This document shows, one piece after another, positions 1-10,879 of a DNA stretch of 64,000 bases; the stretch's first letter is position 1; every line of letters begins with the position of its first letter. A program made the position numbers and the translations under genes. The notes beneath the pieces were generated by a model that had not been told where the DNA came from, searched no databases, and worked only from the letters and a program-made list of their open reading frames with translations. Origin of the DNA: Echinometra lucunter (lineage: Eukaryota > Echinodermata > Echinoidea > Camarodonta > Echinometridae); assembly GCA_029962745.1 (NCBI GenBank), contig CM057152.1, forward strand, positions 25,400,766 through 25,464,765, in the 5' to 3' direction.

Positions 1-634
1 CGGAATTGGTAAATATTTTGATGGTGAGCCGATGCGGAACCGATGCAAGCAACAGATGTTTGGTGGTTACAATCACACTTAGACCCTATGTTGTTTTGCA
101 TTGCGGGCGTAGCAGACGGGATTAAATTTTTGTTATAGTATTGTTCATCTCTACTTTAGCCACCCTCTGCGCTGCATCGGTATCGGAATTGGAATCGGGC
201 CGATGCGGAAGTAAAAACATTGGGGATCGGATCGGCAGCAAAATCCCATATCAGTTAAGCCCTAATTTAAACATGTGTTTTTCACTTGCGTTCCTGAACC
301 AAGCAAAGAGGATTTCTCATCTTTTCACGGAATGGAACCGCATTGGAAGCCTGCATGCAGCATGTTGCCCAGGCTTGCCAGCGTCAGTTTCCTGATCGAA
401 TCGTTTCGTCAATTCCAACAATCTGGAGCCATAGCAGGACTTTTTTCGTGGGAGAGGGTAAGATAGTAATTGTTAAGAAACGTGAAGAAGAAGAAGAAAC
501 GTGCAGACGAAGAGACAAAGGCAGTCATGATTGTGCTTTTAGCGTTTTTGAAAATAAAATTTAAGGTTCTCGCTCCCACTCTTAGTTGAATTTGGAAAAT
601 TATCAGTCAAAAATGCAGTCTTGAAAATTTCGAA
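1..634. other. Non-coding, no gene recognised
   Basis: No ORF here resembles a known family. The first 240 bases repeat short words such as CCGATGCGG, GATCGG and GGAATTGG in both orientations, which suggests the worn end of an inverted-repeat element, but I could not define its edges. It lies upstream of the first ESF1 exon and is probably intronic. Confidence 0.4.
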
Positions 635-654
635 GGGGGGGGGGGGGGGGGGGG
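635..654. repeat. Poly-G tract (about 20 G)
   Basis: An uninterrupted G run, followed closely by a C-rich stretch. It is one of about a dozen long G or C homopolymers in the window. Its exact length is likely unreliable in any assembly. Confidence 0.9.
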
Positions 655-1735
655 CGCGACTGCCTCCCCCCCTTCCTTGCATACGGTCATGCGTCAATCC
701 GCTACCTGCCTCTGTTCCACTATGATGTGAACAAAATTAAAATTTGGAGAAGGTTTCTGCCTGGGAAGTGACTCTGTGGTAACAGGGTGTTGGTCGGACC
801 CTTCTTGGTGGATGGAAATCTCAATCGAGAACGAGAACGAGGACTCATCAATAAAGAGATCGCTCCGGAGCTTGATCAACACTTCATTTGCCAATTAACC
901 GAATGTGAGCTTCGAAAGAATCTGGTGATCACAAGAAGCACCGCCTCATTGAAAAATGATCATCAGGGAGAGACTGTGAGAACTCTTCGACAAAAGTCAT
1001 GAAGATAAAAAAATAACTGCGATGAAAGAACAGGAATTAAGATAGCTAGAAATCAATCAGATAAACGAACATGCGAAGTCAAAGTGGAAATGAATGAATA
1101 AAGTAAAACTTACAAAAATGGACTAAAGACGAAAACAGAGCATACACAAGAGAGAGAACAAAACATGAATGAAAAATGAGAAGAATAAAAACAAACTCGT
1201 AGCATGATCTGCTTGAAAACGTTCTTCATTATTCTGCGCAATTCGTTTCTGACATGCAGCAGTTTTAATGGTTCGTAATTCGTCATGTGTGAACGATTCA
1301 CAGTGTAAATGATATCAAATAAAAGAAGAGACTTTACTCTTACTACTGGTGTCAATGTATCAAACATATCATATCTCATTATAATATCTATCTCCAAAAC
1401 GGGTTTCTTTTTTGGGACGCACTTTATATAAATAAAAACAATAAAATACATAGGAATTAATTTAAGTATCGTAAATTTCTAAAAGTACATTTGCTAAGAA
1501 CATTACAAAGAATATCTAGACCAAAAATTATCATATTTGGAGTTTTATTTAGTGGTTTAGAGCAAAAAGTCTGGTTTCACGTATATATCACGCATAAATT
1601 AGCGTTATTAATGAAAAACGTCTTTTTAAAAAAAATTGATACTACGGTATGGTACAATACGTCGCAGGCAACATGCGTGCTGATTTGGTCGCGGTCACGT
1701 GCTTGATGCCCGAGATCAGGGTTCGGTTTAAAAAT
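655..1735. other. Non-coding, nothing recognised
   Basis: The longest open stretch is on the + strand at 787-1002 (71 codons). It matches no family I know and has no convincing splice sites. The rest is A+T-rich with scattered stops. Probably ESF1 intron sequence. Confidence 0.4.
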
Positions 1736-1832
1736 GTCAGAGGTAAAATGTCAGACTCAGAGGTAAAAATGTCAGAGGTAAAAATGTCAGAGGTAAAAAT
1801 GTCAGAGGAAAAAATATCAGAGGTAAAAATGT
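1736..1832 (+). repeat. 15-bp minisatellite, AGAGGTAAAAATGTC-type
   Basis: About six imperfect tandem copies of a 15-base unit (GTCAGAGGTAAAAAT). One copy carries a short insertion (GACTCAGAG). The array is open in several frames because the unit length is a multiple of three, which explains short repetitive ORFs on both strands; these are not genes. Confidence 0.9.
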
Positions 1833-2279
1833 CCATGTACATTTTTTACTGTACATGTATCAAAGTTGTATGATATTTTGCACATTATCCATACAAATAA
1901 ATCTATATTTCTTCTTTCGCTTGTACATCCTTTTCTTAATTCCCCTTATAATTTGATTCAGCTCGTATAAAGGTTAGCCTAGTCCGACGCTTCCCAATTC
2001 AGGTAGGAAAAATATGAAAAGCATGTACTGTAAACTTTTGCATTATAACAAATGAATACGGTTCCCAGTGTCAGTATAGGCCTAGCTGTTTAACCAACCA
2101 AAAGCTAAAAAGAAATATTTCCTTGGCCGCTTCCCTCCTTCTCTCACATATGCATGTAGTTAGTTTTTTCTACATAATTGTAGAAACCTCGGTCTATATG
2201 AACGGAAGTAAATACGCAGACTTTCCGTCTATTTTTTTTTTAATTCATCTCACAACTTTATAAAGGTTGTCTGTTAAGT
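1833..2279. other. Non-coding, nothing recognised
   Basis: A+T-rich sequence with no ORF, tandem repeat or inverted repeat that I could support. Confidence 0.4.
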
Positions 2280-2301
2280 CCCCCCCCCCCCCCCCCCCCC
2301 C
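2280..2301. repeat. Poly-C tract (about 22 C)
   Basis: An uninterrupted C run, equivalent to a poly-G run on the other strand. Length is uncertain in assemblies. Confidence 0.9.
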
Positions 2302-2608
2302 GACAAAAATAATCAAGTATAATCAACACCTACCTTTTCACATCGTTCAACACCCGCTCAAAAACCCTAACATTTCTATTGGTTGTCCTCAAATGATTTG
2401 TTTGTTTGTTTTCTTTATATCTGTTATGTTTGGTTTTTAGTGTTTGCTTTATTGTTTTCGTCTTCTCCGGAAAATGCCAAGGAACTGATGCCAAAGCATA
2501 CAAAGCAGGGAACTGGGCGTTTGCTTGCTGATATTTTTGGAGTCTGTATACGAAAGAACGAAACACTGTTAGGCAATGCGCGCATACTGGACGTTCTCCT
2601 CGCCAGCA

Positions 2609-2935
2609 CCCTAGAGTGCTTTCACACATGATGCGACAGTGTGGTACCACACTGTGGCGCCACACTGTTTGCCTTCACACATGATGGGACTTTCTGTCAC
2701 CACATATGCTGATGAATGCGCATTAAAGCGTAATTCTCAGTAAGAGAGCATATTGTCAAAACTTGCGCAAGCAATCTCATGGCAACGATTTGTGCGCTAC
2801 CTTTTTAGAAATTTGATTGGCGCGCATCTCTTTTGTATCTAGGCAGCAACAAAAGTGTGTCCTGCCTCGGCAACATTTTTTTGTCGCCCTATACCCCATA
2901 GGCTTGTACACAAAAAAGTGTGGTGACGCATGTAT
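2609..2935. mobile_element. MITE-like element, copy A
   Basis: This stretch aligns by eye with 23686-24028. Shared words in the same order include the terminal motif TTCACACATGATGCGAC (TTCAGATATGATGTGAC in copy B), then GAACGCGCATTAA-like, GTCAAAAC, TGTGTCCTGCCTCGG, CCCCATA and TGTACACAAAA. The left end carries a perfect 20-bp palindrome at 2636-2655 followed by TGTGGCGCCACA. The right terminus of this copy is not clear and may be truncated. No coding capacity, so a non-autonomous DNA transposon is the likely type. Confidence 0.65.
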
Positions 2936-3117
2936 TTTCCCTACATTTTTGATGGAATCCTTTCACATATACATGTATATTCTAATGAATTTCGATTATA
3001 AAATTTGTCATGAAATATGCTGATTTTGTAATTTTATTAAAGCAGAAAACAAAATTATTGTTTTTTAAATAATTTTTCAACTTCTTTAGTATGGTATCCT
3101 CTTGATTACAAATTCTT

Positions 3118-3515
3118 GTTTTACACATTATTATTATTAATATTATCATTATTAAGTATTTGGTGTCATCTGGGCCTGGGAGGGCCCAGGGAAAAGCGAA
3201 TAATCACTGTGACCCTCTCCCTCCCATTATAACTTTTTGGGATATGCAGGTGTACCACACGGGGTTTCCCCCTACTCTTTCGAATGGTGCAGTGGGTTTT
3301 TATGTGCAGAGGTTGCGACTCTCCTCTACACCGGGGCCTCCATTTAACGTCCTATCCGAGGGATGGAGTGTTTTTCCACTGAACATAGCCTACATCTATG
3401 AAACTGGAGGGGCATGTTAACACTCAACGCAGGCTTCAGTCATCTGCCTGGGATGGACTCGAACCACAATATTTGCTTTGACAGGCTTTACCGACTGAGC
3501 CACCTCGCCTCCTCA
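3118..3515 (-). mobile_element. tRNA-derived SINE
   Basis: Read on the minus strand, the start (about 3515 down to 3440) looks like a tRNA: TGGCTCAGTCGG fits a pol III A box and GGTTCGAGTCC fits a B box, about 35 bases apart. Next comes a body with the words GGACGTTAAATGGAGG and ACCCACTGCACCATTCG, which I recognise as a conserved SINE body widespread in marine deuterostomes, and then a 3' tail of ATTATT-type microsatellite (about 3120-3160). Head, body and tail in that order support a SINE and not an isolated tRNA gene. The overlapping short ORFs at 3160-3617 are shadows. Confidence 0.75.
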
Positions 3516-3529
3516 AGCATCGCTAGGGC

Positions 3530-3600
3530 ATCTTTTTTTTTTCCATTTCAGAAAGTCATGATTTTTTTTCCATTTCAGAAAGTCATGATTATTTTTCCAT
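3530..3600. repeat. Two-copy short tandem repeat
   Basis: The word TTCCATTTCAGAAAGTCATG occurs twice about 30 bases apart, separated by T runs, with a partial third copy (TTCCATGT). A local slippage duplication. Confidence 0.75.
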
Positions 3601-4137
3601 GTAAATGGGATGTTTGAATCTTTTATACCAGTTTGTGATGACTATTTCTTCATTTTGGAACAGCTGGAGCTGAATTGGGCCTTAAAATGTGTTGAATAAT
3701 TCACAATAAAATTTATAGATTGTGATGAAGACCATTTTTATCGCTGACTGTATTAATATCATGAATTTGTTCAGTTGTCAGCTTTTTGTGAAACATTTTG
3801 TCAGCTTCATGATATCTCCAGGGATCACCAACAGAGTTATTACTGTCATGGATTTGGTTTGTGGACTTGGTTTGATGAAAAAAAAAAGCCATGATAGTTC
3901 ATGGTTTTAAAGCAATACAAGATGCATCATTTCCAGCAACAGGCAGAGGAATAGAGAAACCATTTTTTCTTTTTTGTTAATGCAAAATGGCTCTTAACCC
4001 CAAAGTTTTACGTACGGTATAAGTTTTTCATACAAAAAATAGATGTCAGATTTCTTATAGATTGATTAGGTAGTGATATCTTCTGGATGGCTGATAGTAC
4101 AACTATTTGTGCTTACTTTTTGTTTAATTGTCACTAG

Positions 4138-4249
4138 GTTGAAGTATTTCTATGCTGTAGTGGATTGTGATAGTGCTGATACAGCTAATACCATTTATGA
4201 ACAGTGTGATGGATGGAGTATGAACAAGTGCATCCAAGCTAGATCTCAG
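4138..4249 (+). CDS. ESF1: ESF1 internal exon 1 of this window
   Basis: ESF1 is a nucleolar protein of the small-subunit processome, needed for early pre-rRNA processing. This exon encodes the segment just before the FIPDD motif. It starts after a TCACTAG acceptor and ends at CTCAG/GTGAGC. The first frame reads [11 protein letters not shown], then DTAN, then IYEQCDG, matching the conserved ESF1 core. After that the reading frame appears to lose one base near 4212/4213 and another near 4227/4228. Allowing for both, the exon continues to LDLR and joins the next exon at 23215 in phase (R-F-I-P-D-D). As written the exon is 112 bp and leaves the next exon out of frame. Two compensating-in-sum deletions 15 bases apart could be assembly errors or real damage. 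All downstream ESF1 exons are intact. Confidence 0.85.
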
Positions 4250-6440
4250 GTGAGCCCTCAAATTGTTTGAAATAGAAACTTACGGTAACCTAGTGGTATG
4301 AAAAACTGTTTGGAATGCTTGAGAATTGCCTCTAGATTTTAATGTAACCTTTCTTGACTTACAGTTTTGGGAAATGAGTCCAGTTGAATTAGGAGGAGGT
4401 TATAGTAATCAACTGCACTGAGAGTTGAAAATTATGTATTCTCTGAGGTGATTGGCATAGCGCTATTTTCTGAGGGGTGCATAGGCCTACCAAAGAAAAT
4501 GGTTTATTATGCCAATCACCAAAGATCCATAATTTACCAATGCCTCGAAAAAGAGTGTATGGTATATTTATTTCTGTCCCTCATAAAACTACAAAACAAA
4601 ATGTATGCGGTACATGTGGAGTAGTGTGTGCAGTGCTTTGTAACTGTGCGGAAAAGGCACTATATCAAATGACTTTTGGATTGGATTGGATTGGACTGGA
4701 CTTAGAGAAATAGACCTGAAAATGATTATAAACTCGCCATCTTCATGATCTCTCTCCAAAGCAAAATGCACATAGAGTAACACTCGCACATGGAGCACTG
4801 CCACAGTGACTGTAGTGGTGATGTCACGATAGGTCTATTATTCTGAAGTCAAACTGAGGTATACCTGGGATATTCCCCGTCGCATGTCATGCATATCCAT
4901 TTTTTCTTCGCTGTGGAAGTGTTTCATTTCACATGAGCTATCTTAACCTTGGGAGTCAGGTAGGGCTGGAACCTGGAGACCTACGGGTTGTGGGGATTTC
5001 CTCTGGACCAAGCTGGTCCGAGCTGACAGCTGGAACAGCAAAGATCAGAAGCTGATTTCATGACTTGAAAAAAAAACACATAAACAACCAGATAACGTGG
5101 AGTGCATTCAGTTATTTCTCCCTAATATCCCGTCAGTCAATTTAGCAGATAGCAAGCACACATTTTGCAAACAAAGTTTAACAAGGAGGGTATTAATCGC
5201 AAAGACACCAATGTTTTTAATCTTCAATATTTTTGTTTTTCAAGCCACATACGAATCTCAGTCCTGTGCTAGGGGCTGTGCCAAGGAGTGCTGAGCGAGA
5301 GCGGTCTTCGGTCTAGTACAACATGCAAGTCATGCATGCATGGACTGGCCATATACTGGCCATGGCTATGCACAATGCTCGTGCAGCAAGTGGAAACAAA
5401 GCAAACACAGGCAGCTGAAAGTCTAGATGTGATGAAATGATGCAAAAGTTGGGTGACAGTGAGTAGAATCAGGATGACATGATTGATATGGAAATGTGGA
5501 ATGACATGAATTAAAATCAAAATATGGCAACAGCAATGCCAAAATCGTAATGTGTGCTTCTTTCATTATTAATATATACATGGTAGATGACAAGTAAACG
5601 AATGAAATTAAAAAAAATAATCTTTTTGACGGATGCACTAACAGGTCACAGATGCATATTTTATATCATAATGCACTTTTTAGATCATCAGTATGACCAC
5701 ATTTTTGCTTGTGTGGCAGGCAGGCAAAAGCTAAAATAAAATCACTCATGAAACGACATAACACTCGCTTAAAGAAAAAATAATTAAAACTTGATATAAC
5801 TTCTCATTTACCTCTTCTCATTATTCTGTTCCTATTAAAACCAACTTGATATGAGGGTGGACTTGCCCATTTAACTTGTAATATATATATATGGGTAGCT
5901 CAAGACAATTTGTGAACTATGTGTCACAAGTCAAGGGGCAACATAATCCCCTCTGTATGGTATCCATGACACCACGCGCACGCTCTGCACGCTCATCATT
6001 GTGGTCTTCCCTTGCATACGCTTAGGGCCCGCCTTACCTTTTTTTTTTTCCCCTCTCTCTCATACGAGTACATGATCCATGCAGCAGCCGACATGACATG
6101 GCATCAACCACCTCATTCGCCAAATCCTAGAGGATTGGTCTTGAATATTCATAAGATTTATAACACACACAGGCCTGCATGGCGAAGGCTCGTTTCTTCT
6201 CCCCCGCGCTCACAGATCAAACTGCTGTACAGTCCCATTTGCTGAATCCCCCATTTGGTCATGAATATTCATAATACTGGTACATGTAGCGCTCATGGCG
6301 AAAGGAGGCTTGTTTTCCATGCACCTTTTCTTCTACGCTCTCTCCTAGTGCTCTGGTTTCCAGGCCAAACAAGGACTCAGAAATGAGGTTTGCTAATCCT
6401 TCCGATCTGGGTTCACGCACAGTTGTCCTTTGGGCCCCCA
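4250..6440. other. Intronic, mostly unassigned
   Basis: No coding exon recognised. Visible items are the LINE-tail-like stretch at 4605-4702 (listed separately), a short (AT)n at about 5880-5892, and an approximate direct duplication of about 120 bases: TTGAATATTCATAA plus CATGGCGAAGGCTCGTTT near 6135-6200, and ATGAATATTCATAA plus CATGGCGAAAGGAGGCTTG near 6260-6320. ORFs in this stretch match nothing I know. Confidence 0.4.
4605..4702 (+). mobile_element. 3' tail of an L2-like LINE or derived SINE
   Basis: The stretch GTGCAGTGCTTTGTAACTG followed by GGCACTATATCAAATGA resembles the conserved 3' end of L2/CR1-group elements and SINEs that borrow it (a stem plus a GGCGCTATATAAA-like word). It is followed directly by a TTGGA pentanucleotide repeat (about 4679-4700), the type of short terminal repeat those elements carry. 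Only the tail is recognisable. Confidence 0.55.
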
Positions 6441-6866
6441 CAGACCTGCCAACCAGTACGATTTTCCCGTATTATAGTACGATTTTTCAATTAAAAGTGC
6501 GGGCATTACGCTTTTTCTCTGTTTTAATACGTTTTTACAAAAAAATTGCAATGATCTACGTATTTTGTTCTATCTGGCTTTCCATAGTATGTAGCGATTT
6601 TGTGATGGATCTTGTAGCTTCCGCGTGCATGTTTCGTATGCATTGTATGCATATAGTTTTGTGCTTGCCGCCGTGTCAGCGCTGGCCACTGCAGCGCGCG
6701 TGCACATCACATCTGCAGTACAGCAGCGGGATGGTCACGACCAGCTCCGCCGGAGCTTCGGCGGGATATCCACGTGTGCTCCAAACAGCACCTTGCACAA
6801 ACAGTGGCTCACCACGCTTCGGAATTTCAGTTCTTCAATGGAATTTTAACCCATAAAACTGTTAAT

Positions 6867-7320
6867 ATGGCATCCAAATCATCCAGTAAAGGAGGCAAAA
6901 AACAGCCCAGGAAGCAGAGCGTTAAGCCGCATTACTCTACAAAATGGGAATTTATTGTTAAATCTGCCAGAGGAGAAACTTTCGTGTGGTGCACTGTATG
7001 TGGATCGGACTTTAGCATTGCACATAGCGGATCATATGATATCGAACAGCATATCAAGACAACCAAGCACACAAGTTGTGCTGAGGATTTGAAAAAGCAA
7101 CATCAATTCTTCAATGCCTTACGAAGCCTTCCAATGCTAGTTTTGATGTTATCAGAGCGGAAACCTTGTGGACTGAATATATTATGGAGCACAACATGCC
7201 ATTTTCAGCTTCTGATGATTTCACCAGACAGCAAAAATAGCTGCCCAGTTTTCATGTCGTCACACCCAAAACTACCTCCATTGCTCGGACTTTAGGACAT
7301 GATACACAGGGTGAGTCCAA
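6867..7320 (+). pseudogene. hAT transposase N-terminus, BED-like zinc finger
   Basis: From the ATG at 6867 the protein opens with a basic stretch (MASKSSSKGGKKQPRKQ) and then a BED-like finger: WCTVCGSDFSIAHSG with paired cysteines, followed by DIEQHIKTTKH with the two histidines. This is the DNA-binding head of many hAT transposases. After about residue 85 the annotated frame stops making sense. The +1 frame continues with hAT-like words (AETLWTEYIMEHNMPFSASD, then a stop at 7235-7240), and a third frame carries AAQFSCRHT. At least two frame changes are therefore needed. The stop at about 7293 ends only the shifted frame. Confidence 0.8.
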
Positions 7321-7930
7321 ACTTTATTTTATTTTATTATTTTTGTTGTTGTTATTTTAACTTTCCATTTTTTTAGTAATTGCTGCAGGGCTACTTAACA
7401 TGAAATTTTGAATTGAATTTCACTCATTGATGATTTTGGTGTTTTTTTTTAAAACTTGAACTGTTAGATTAAGGTGTTCATACAGAATATTCATAAACAT
7501 ACTTTGAATCTTTTTAACAAATTTGTGAACAATAATATGACCTCAAATGTAGATTTATAATTGTCTGCAGTCATACATGTACATGTATTTCAGATCCAGT
7601 ACACAAACATTACATTTTTACCATAACTTGCATGATGGGCAGGGAATAATTTTTGTGGTATCGCATCAGAATTTGCTATTCATTTTTTCAACTGCTATAC
7701 TGTAATGGAATATTCATCCATCAGCTGAAATTACTAATCAAATTTGAGGAAGAATGTTATTCCCTGATAAGGGATTTTAAAAATGTTATGATAACATAAT
7801 ATAATGACTCTGTAAATTTTTTTTTCTTTTTAAAGGATTTATCAATATTAGAAATAAATCCAACACATACATGTAAGCACAAGCTGCTAGTTTAATTCTT
7901 TTATTTTTTTCGTCGTGTGAGTTTTATTCC
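7321..7930. other. Intron-like or inserted non-coding stretch within the hAT element
   Basis: About 600 bases of A+T-rich sequence separate the finger-encoding part from the catalytic core. GTGAGTCC at about 7311 would serve as a donor and TTCATTCTAG at about 7940-7949 as an acceptor, so this is plausibly a transposon intron. No repeat or gene is visible in it. Confidence 0.45.
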
Positions 7931-8596
7931 TTGTCTGATTTCATTCTAGGTCACATTGTTAAAAAGCTGAGAGAGACATGCTTTTCTTTGTCAACTGATG
8001 GCAGGTCAGACAGGAGCGCTGATGAACAGCTTTATCCTGTTGTTGTCCGCTATTATGATGAACATCTCCATAAAGTTGTTGGTGTGCTATTAACTATTAT
8101 AACTATTGCAACCACAGAAGAGAGATCCACAGGAGTGAACATTTACAAACTCCTTGAGAATGTACTGAATGAAAGGAAAATACCATGGAATAACTGTGTA
8201 TGTTTCTCAGCAGATGATGCATCCGTAATGATGGGTTTGCATGCAGGTGTTGCTACCTATGTGACGAAGGCAAATCCAGACGTATTTGTATTAGGATGCC
8301 CATGCCATCGTTTACATCTAGCAGCTGAGAAGGGAGCATCCACCTTGCCTTTTGCACCTGCTGATTTGCTTACTGCCATCTACTACTACTTGGAGAAGTC
8401 ATCAGAGCGTCATAAAGATCTGAAAGGAGTGCAAAAACTCTCTGGCACTGCAACCCAGAGAATTTTGAAACACGTATGTACGCGATGGCTATTGCTGGAG
8501 TCGGCACTAGCGAGGTTGCTTGAGCAGTGGGAAGCTTTGGTGATGTACTTTGGGCAGGAAGCTGGTACTTCATCTGAAAAAAAGGAAGCAAGATGA
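7931..8596 (+). pseudogene. hAT transposase catalytic core
   Basis: This 221-codon open stretch carries hAT core signatures in order. LSTDGRSDRS holds the first catalytic aspartate, followed by QLYPVVVRYYDE. CFSADDASVMMG holds the second aspartate region. GCPCHRLHLAA is the C-x2-H motif typical of animal hAT transposases. RWLLLESALARLLEQWEAL is the conserved tryptophan region of the insertion domain. The real coding start is likely the acceptor near 7949 and not the upstream ATG. The frame breaks at an A run near 8578-8585; the lysine-rich linker continues in another frame. Confidence 0.88.
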
Positions 8597-8940
8597 TGAT
8601 GCTAGAACCTCCAATCAGTCAAAGAAACTGAAAGCAGATACTACATCCTCAGGCTCAGCTGGAAAGTCAAATCCTCCAAAGCCCAAGGAGAATCCAGAGC
8701 AAAGAGTGAAGAAACAAACATTGTCTCCAGAGAGAAAGACAAGTTCATGTACCATTGAAAAAAAGAGTCAAGATGATGATGGTCAAGCCTCCAATTAGTC
8801 AAAGAAACTGAAAGCAGATACTACATTCTCACGCTGAGCTGGAAAGTCAAATCCTCCCAAACAAACAGTGTCTTCAGAGAGAAAGTCAAGTTCAAGTGCC
8901 ATTGTTACTTCAAAGATTATTGCAGGATCTTCTGCCAAAC
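8575..8940 (+). pseudogene. Lysine-rich linker of the hAT transposase, internally duplicated
   Basis: Two imperfect tandem copies of a ~185-base module (about 8578-8761 and 8762-8935) encode a basic, serine-rich segment with the repeated words QDDD, SKKLKADTT and GKSNPPK. The second copy is broken by a TAG at 8796-8798. Similar K/S-rich wording continues at 8972-9110 (KQKKAVLTS, KSTSSPTKKAKEI). The segment sits between the core and the C-terminal region. I know of no function for it; nuclear targeting or DNA contact is a guess from the charge. Confidence 0.65.
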
Positions 8941-8971
8941 CTTCATCCAGTCTTTAAAATCAGTATCAAAG

Positions 8972-9310
8972 GTGACAGAAACTTCTGCCAAACAAAAGAA
9001 GGCAGTCTTGACATCTTGCTCCATCTCAGATAAGAAAGGAAATCAAAAGCCATCGACTGCAAAAACCTTGAAATCGACAAGTTCTCCAACAAAGAAAGCC
9101 AAAGAGATTCATAGTACTCTTGCAGTTTACAATAAACTATATTGCTTATTCTTGAAGCATACATTACCATTGTTCACCAATCTAAACTTAGAACTTCAGA
9201 AGGATGAACCAATGGTACACTTACTAGATGACAAATTAAACAGACTTCTCAGGGATGTACTTTTGAGATTTATCAAGCCAGTTGTCATCAAAACCTCAAC
9301 TGATTTCTAA
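8972..9310 (+). pseudogene. hAT transposase, part after the lysine-rich linker
   Basis: The reading frame has a basic start, then LAVYNKLYCLFLKHTLPLFT, NLELQKDEPMVHLLDDKL and LLRDVLLRFIKPVVI. This resembles the helical insertion-domain wording of hAT transposases (a leucine-rich region with FxxLNLxLQ- and IHxL-like patterns). It ends at a stop at 9308-9310. The coding sense does not continue directly to the C-terminal region at 9500, so this copy is also broken here. Confidence 0.65.
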
Positions 9311-9499
9311 CATTATGCTAGATCTACATGAAGGGAAACCGGCGTTATTTTTTTCTTGAACGGTTTTTAAACATTTTGCAAAAACCTTGAATGACTTAAG
9401 CCTTATTTAAAATGATATTTAATTTTTAAAAATGATAAAAACAAAGGAAATAAAAAAGAAAATTCGGGCAAGTTGGTATTCCTTCTGGGCAACCAATTT

Positions 9500-9706
9500 T
9501 TTTTTTCAGGGCAAGTGAAAATTTTTTGTAGAGGCCTGGATAATGCAAGTGGACAACCCAAGTATGTGCATCTGCCAAAACTCATGTTAGTGGTATTGTC
9601 AGTTTCCCATAATGATGAGGATGAGCAAATATTCAGCATCGTGCGCAAGAATGCCACTGAATTTCGTTCCAGTTTGAGCACTGCAGTACTGTCTGATACC
9701 CTTTAG
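9500..9706 (+). pseudogene. hAT C-terminal dimerisation region
   Basis: The translated stretch VLSVSHNDEDEQIFSIVRKN followed by TEFRSSLS matches the hAT C-terminal signature (usually P-H-S-N-A-x-A/x-E-R-x-F-S and then R-N-x-L). The usual first residues of the signature are altered (SVSHNDEDEQ), as is the usual E-R pair (now E-Q). It ends at a TAG at 9704-9706. It lies just inside the right terminal repeat, as expected. Confidence 0.78.
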
Positions 9707-10010
9707 AACAAGATATATTGGCAGGCAGCTGGAGTACCATGTTACAAGTGGGAACTCTCTCCAGATCTTCTTCAAAAGTGTAAGAAGGCAACGATGGGGA
9801 AGTGCCTCAAAGGAGTAGATGTATGTGTATGCAGTATTAATCATTTTGTTAAAAACCGTGGTGAGATATCATACCTGTGTTTCAATATGTTTTCTTTTTT
9901 TTAATCTGCATAGCAGTGCGCGTTTATTACAAAATACAGGTTTTGGGTGGAAAATACAGTTTTGGGGATCACAGAATACAATTTTTCATTCCCAGAGGTT
10001 GGCAGGTCTG

Positions 10011-10802
10011 CCCCCAACATTAAGCTATCTTTTTTTGGACGATTAATCGACTACTCGGTACTTTCATTTCGCCAATCGGCCAACCACTCCAGCCGTTCAT
10101 AGCCTGCCACCGTTCAGTGCCGCGCCGGAGCTGCACCTGCATGCACCGGAGTGAGGCCAGTCCCATACCCATGTAACAGCGCGTGCAATATCCCTAACGG
10201 TAATGTCCGATTTTCATAAAGAAACTTGGCAGTAAACAGATTTGAAAAGAACTGTATTGCTTGTCCAGTTCATAGAAATTCAAATCATAGCCTCCTACCT
10301 CTGTTTGTGAGGACTGAATAAAAGATCCAGGTCAAATAAAGCCAAATAGATAGCCATTTGCTTGATATTTCATCGATAAATTGTGAAATCATGTTTCAGT
10401 TATTCGTCAGCTGTCGAGAGGTGGCGCCAACCCAGAAGTGGAGCGTAATAGTACAGTGCACAAAATCCCATTAGGCCGTGTTGAAACTACGTATATTACG
10501 ATACAAGCGCTTAGCAGTCATTTGAAATCGAACTCCATTGTTTTCAATCCCCATCACATATCGCCAGCAAGGGCATATTACTAACAAACGAGCGCTTACT
10601 TGCAAGTATGAATGTTTTTTTCTTGGTAATATCCTTTTGTCTTCGTTCATTGCTATGTTCCAAAGATATTTTGTCACACTGTTATGATAGCATATCTTTG
10701 ATTACGTTAGTGAGCTCACTTGTTTACGGTGCATATCGCTTGTGGTGAACGATGGTGATATGCGCGCTTAATTAGCTCTCTCACACGCACAAACACACAC
10801 AT
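10011..10802. other. Between hAT and foldback element, unassigned
   Basis: No coding sense. GATTAATCGACTACTCGG at 10040-10057 resembles the ACTCGAG-type words near some hAT termini (compare 52090-52150), but no partner was found. The rest is A+T-rich intron. Confidence 0.35.
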
Positions 10803-10879
10803 TATAGTACAGTCAAAATACGAAAAAAAAGGGGTCAACCTAGAACTAATTGCAAAAGAAATGATTCCACTTGCATATA

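Larger units (their letters stand above)
6441..10010 (+). mobile_element. hAT DNA transposon, decayed autonomous copy
   Basis: The termini are a 14-bp inverted repeat, CAGACCTGCCAACC at 6441-6454 and its reverse complement at 9997-10010. If the element is taken to start one base later, the flanks read GCCCCCAC and GCCCCCAA, a 7-of-8 match to the 8-bp duplication expected of hAT. Inside, on the + strand and in order, are a BED-type zinc finger region, the hAT catalytic core, a lysine-rich linker and the C-terminal dimerisation region. Several frameshifts and stops break the frame, so this copy should not make a full transposase. Confidence 0.85.

Noticed and set aside
787..1002. Upstream ESF1 exon
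   Set aside because: The 71-codon translation does not resemble any ESF1 segment, and no matching splice sites were found.
3440..3515. Stand-alone tRNA on the minus strand
   Set aside because: It is followed by a SINE body and microsatellite tail and lacks a proper acceptor stem.
6774..7295. A host zinc-finger (ZBED-like) gene
   Set aside because: The BED-like finger is followed by hAT core blocks and lies between matching inverted ends, so it belongs to a transposon.
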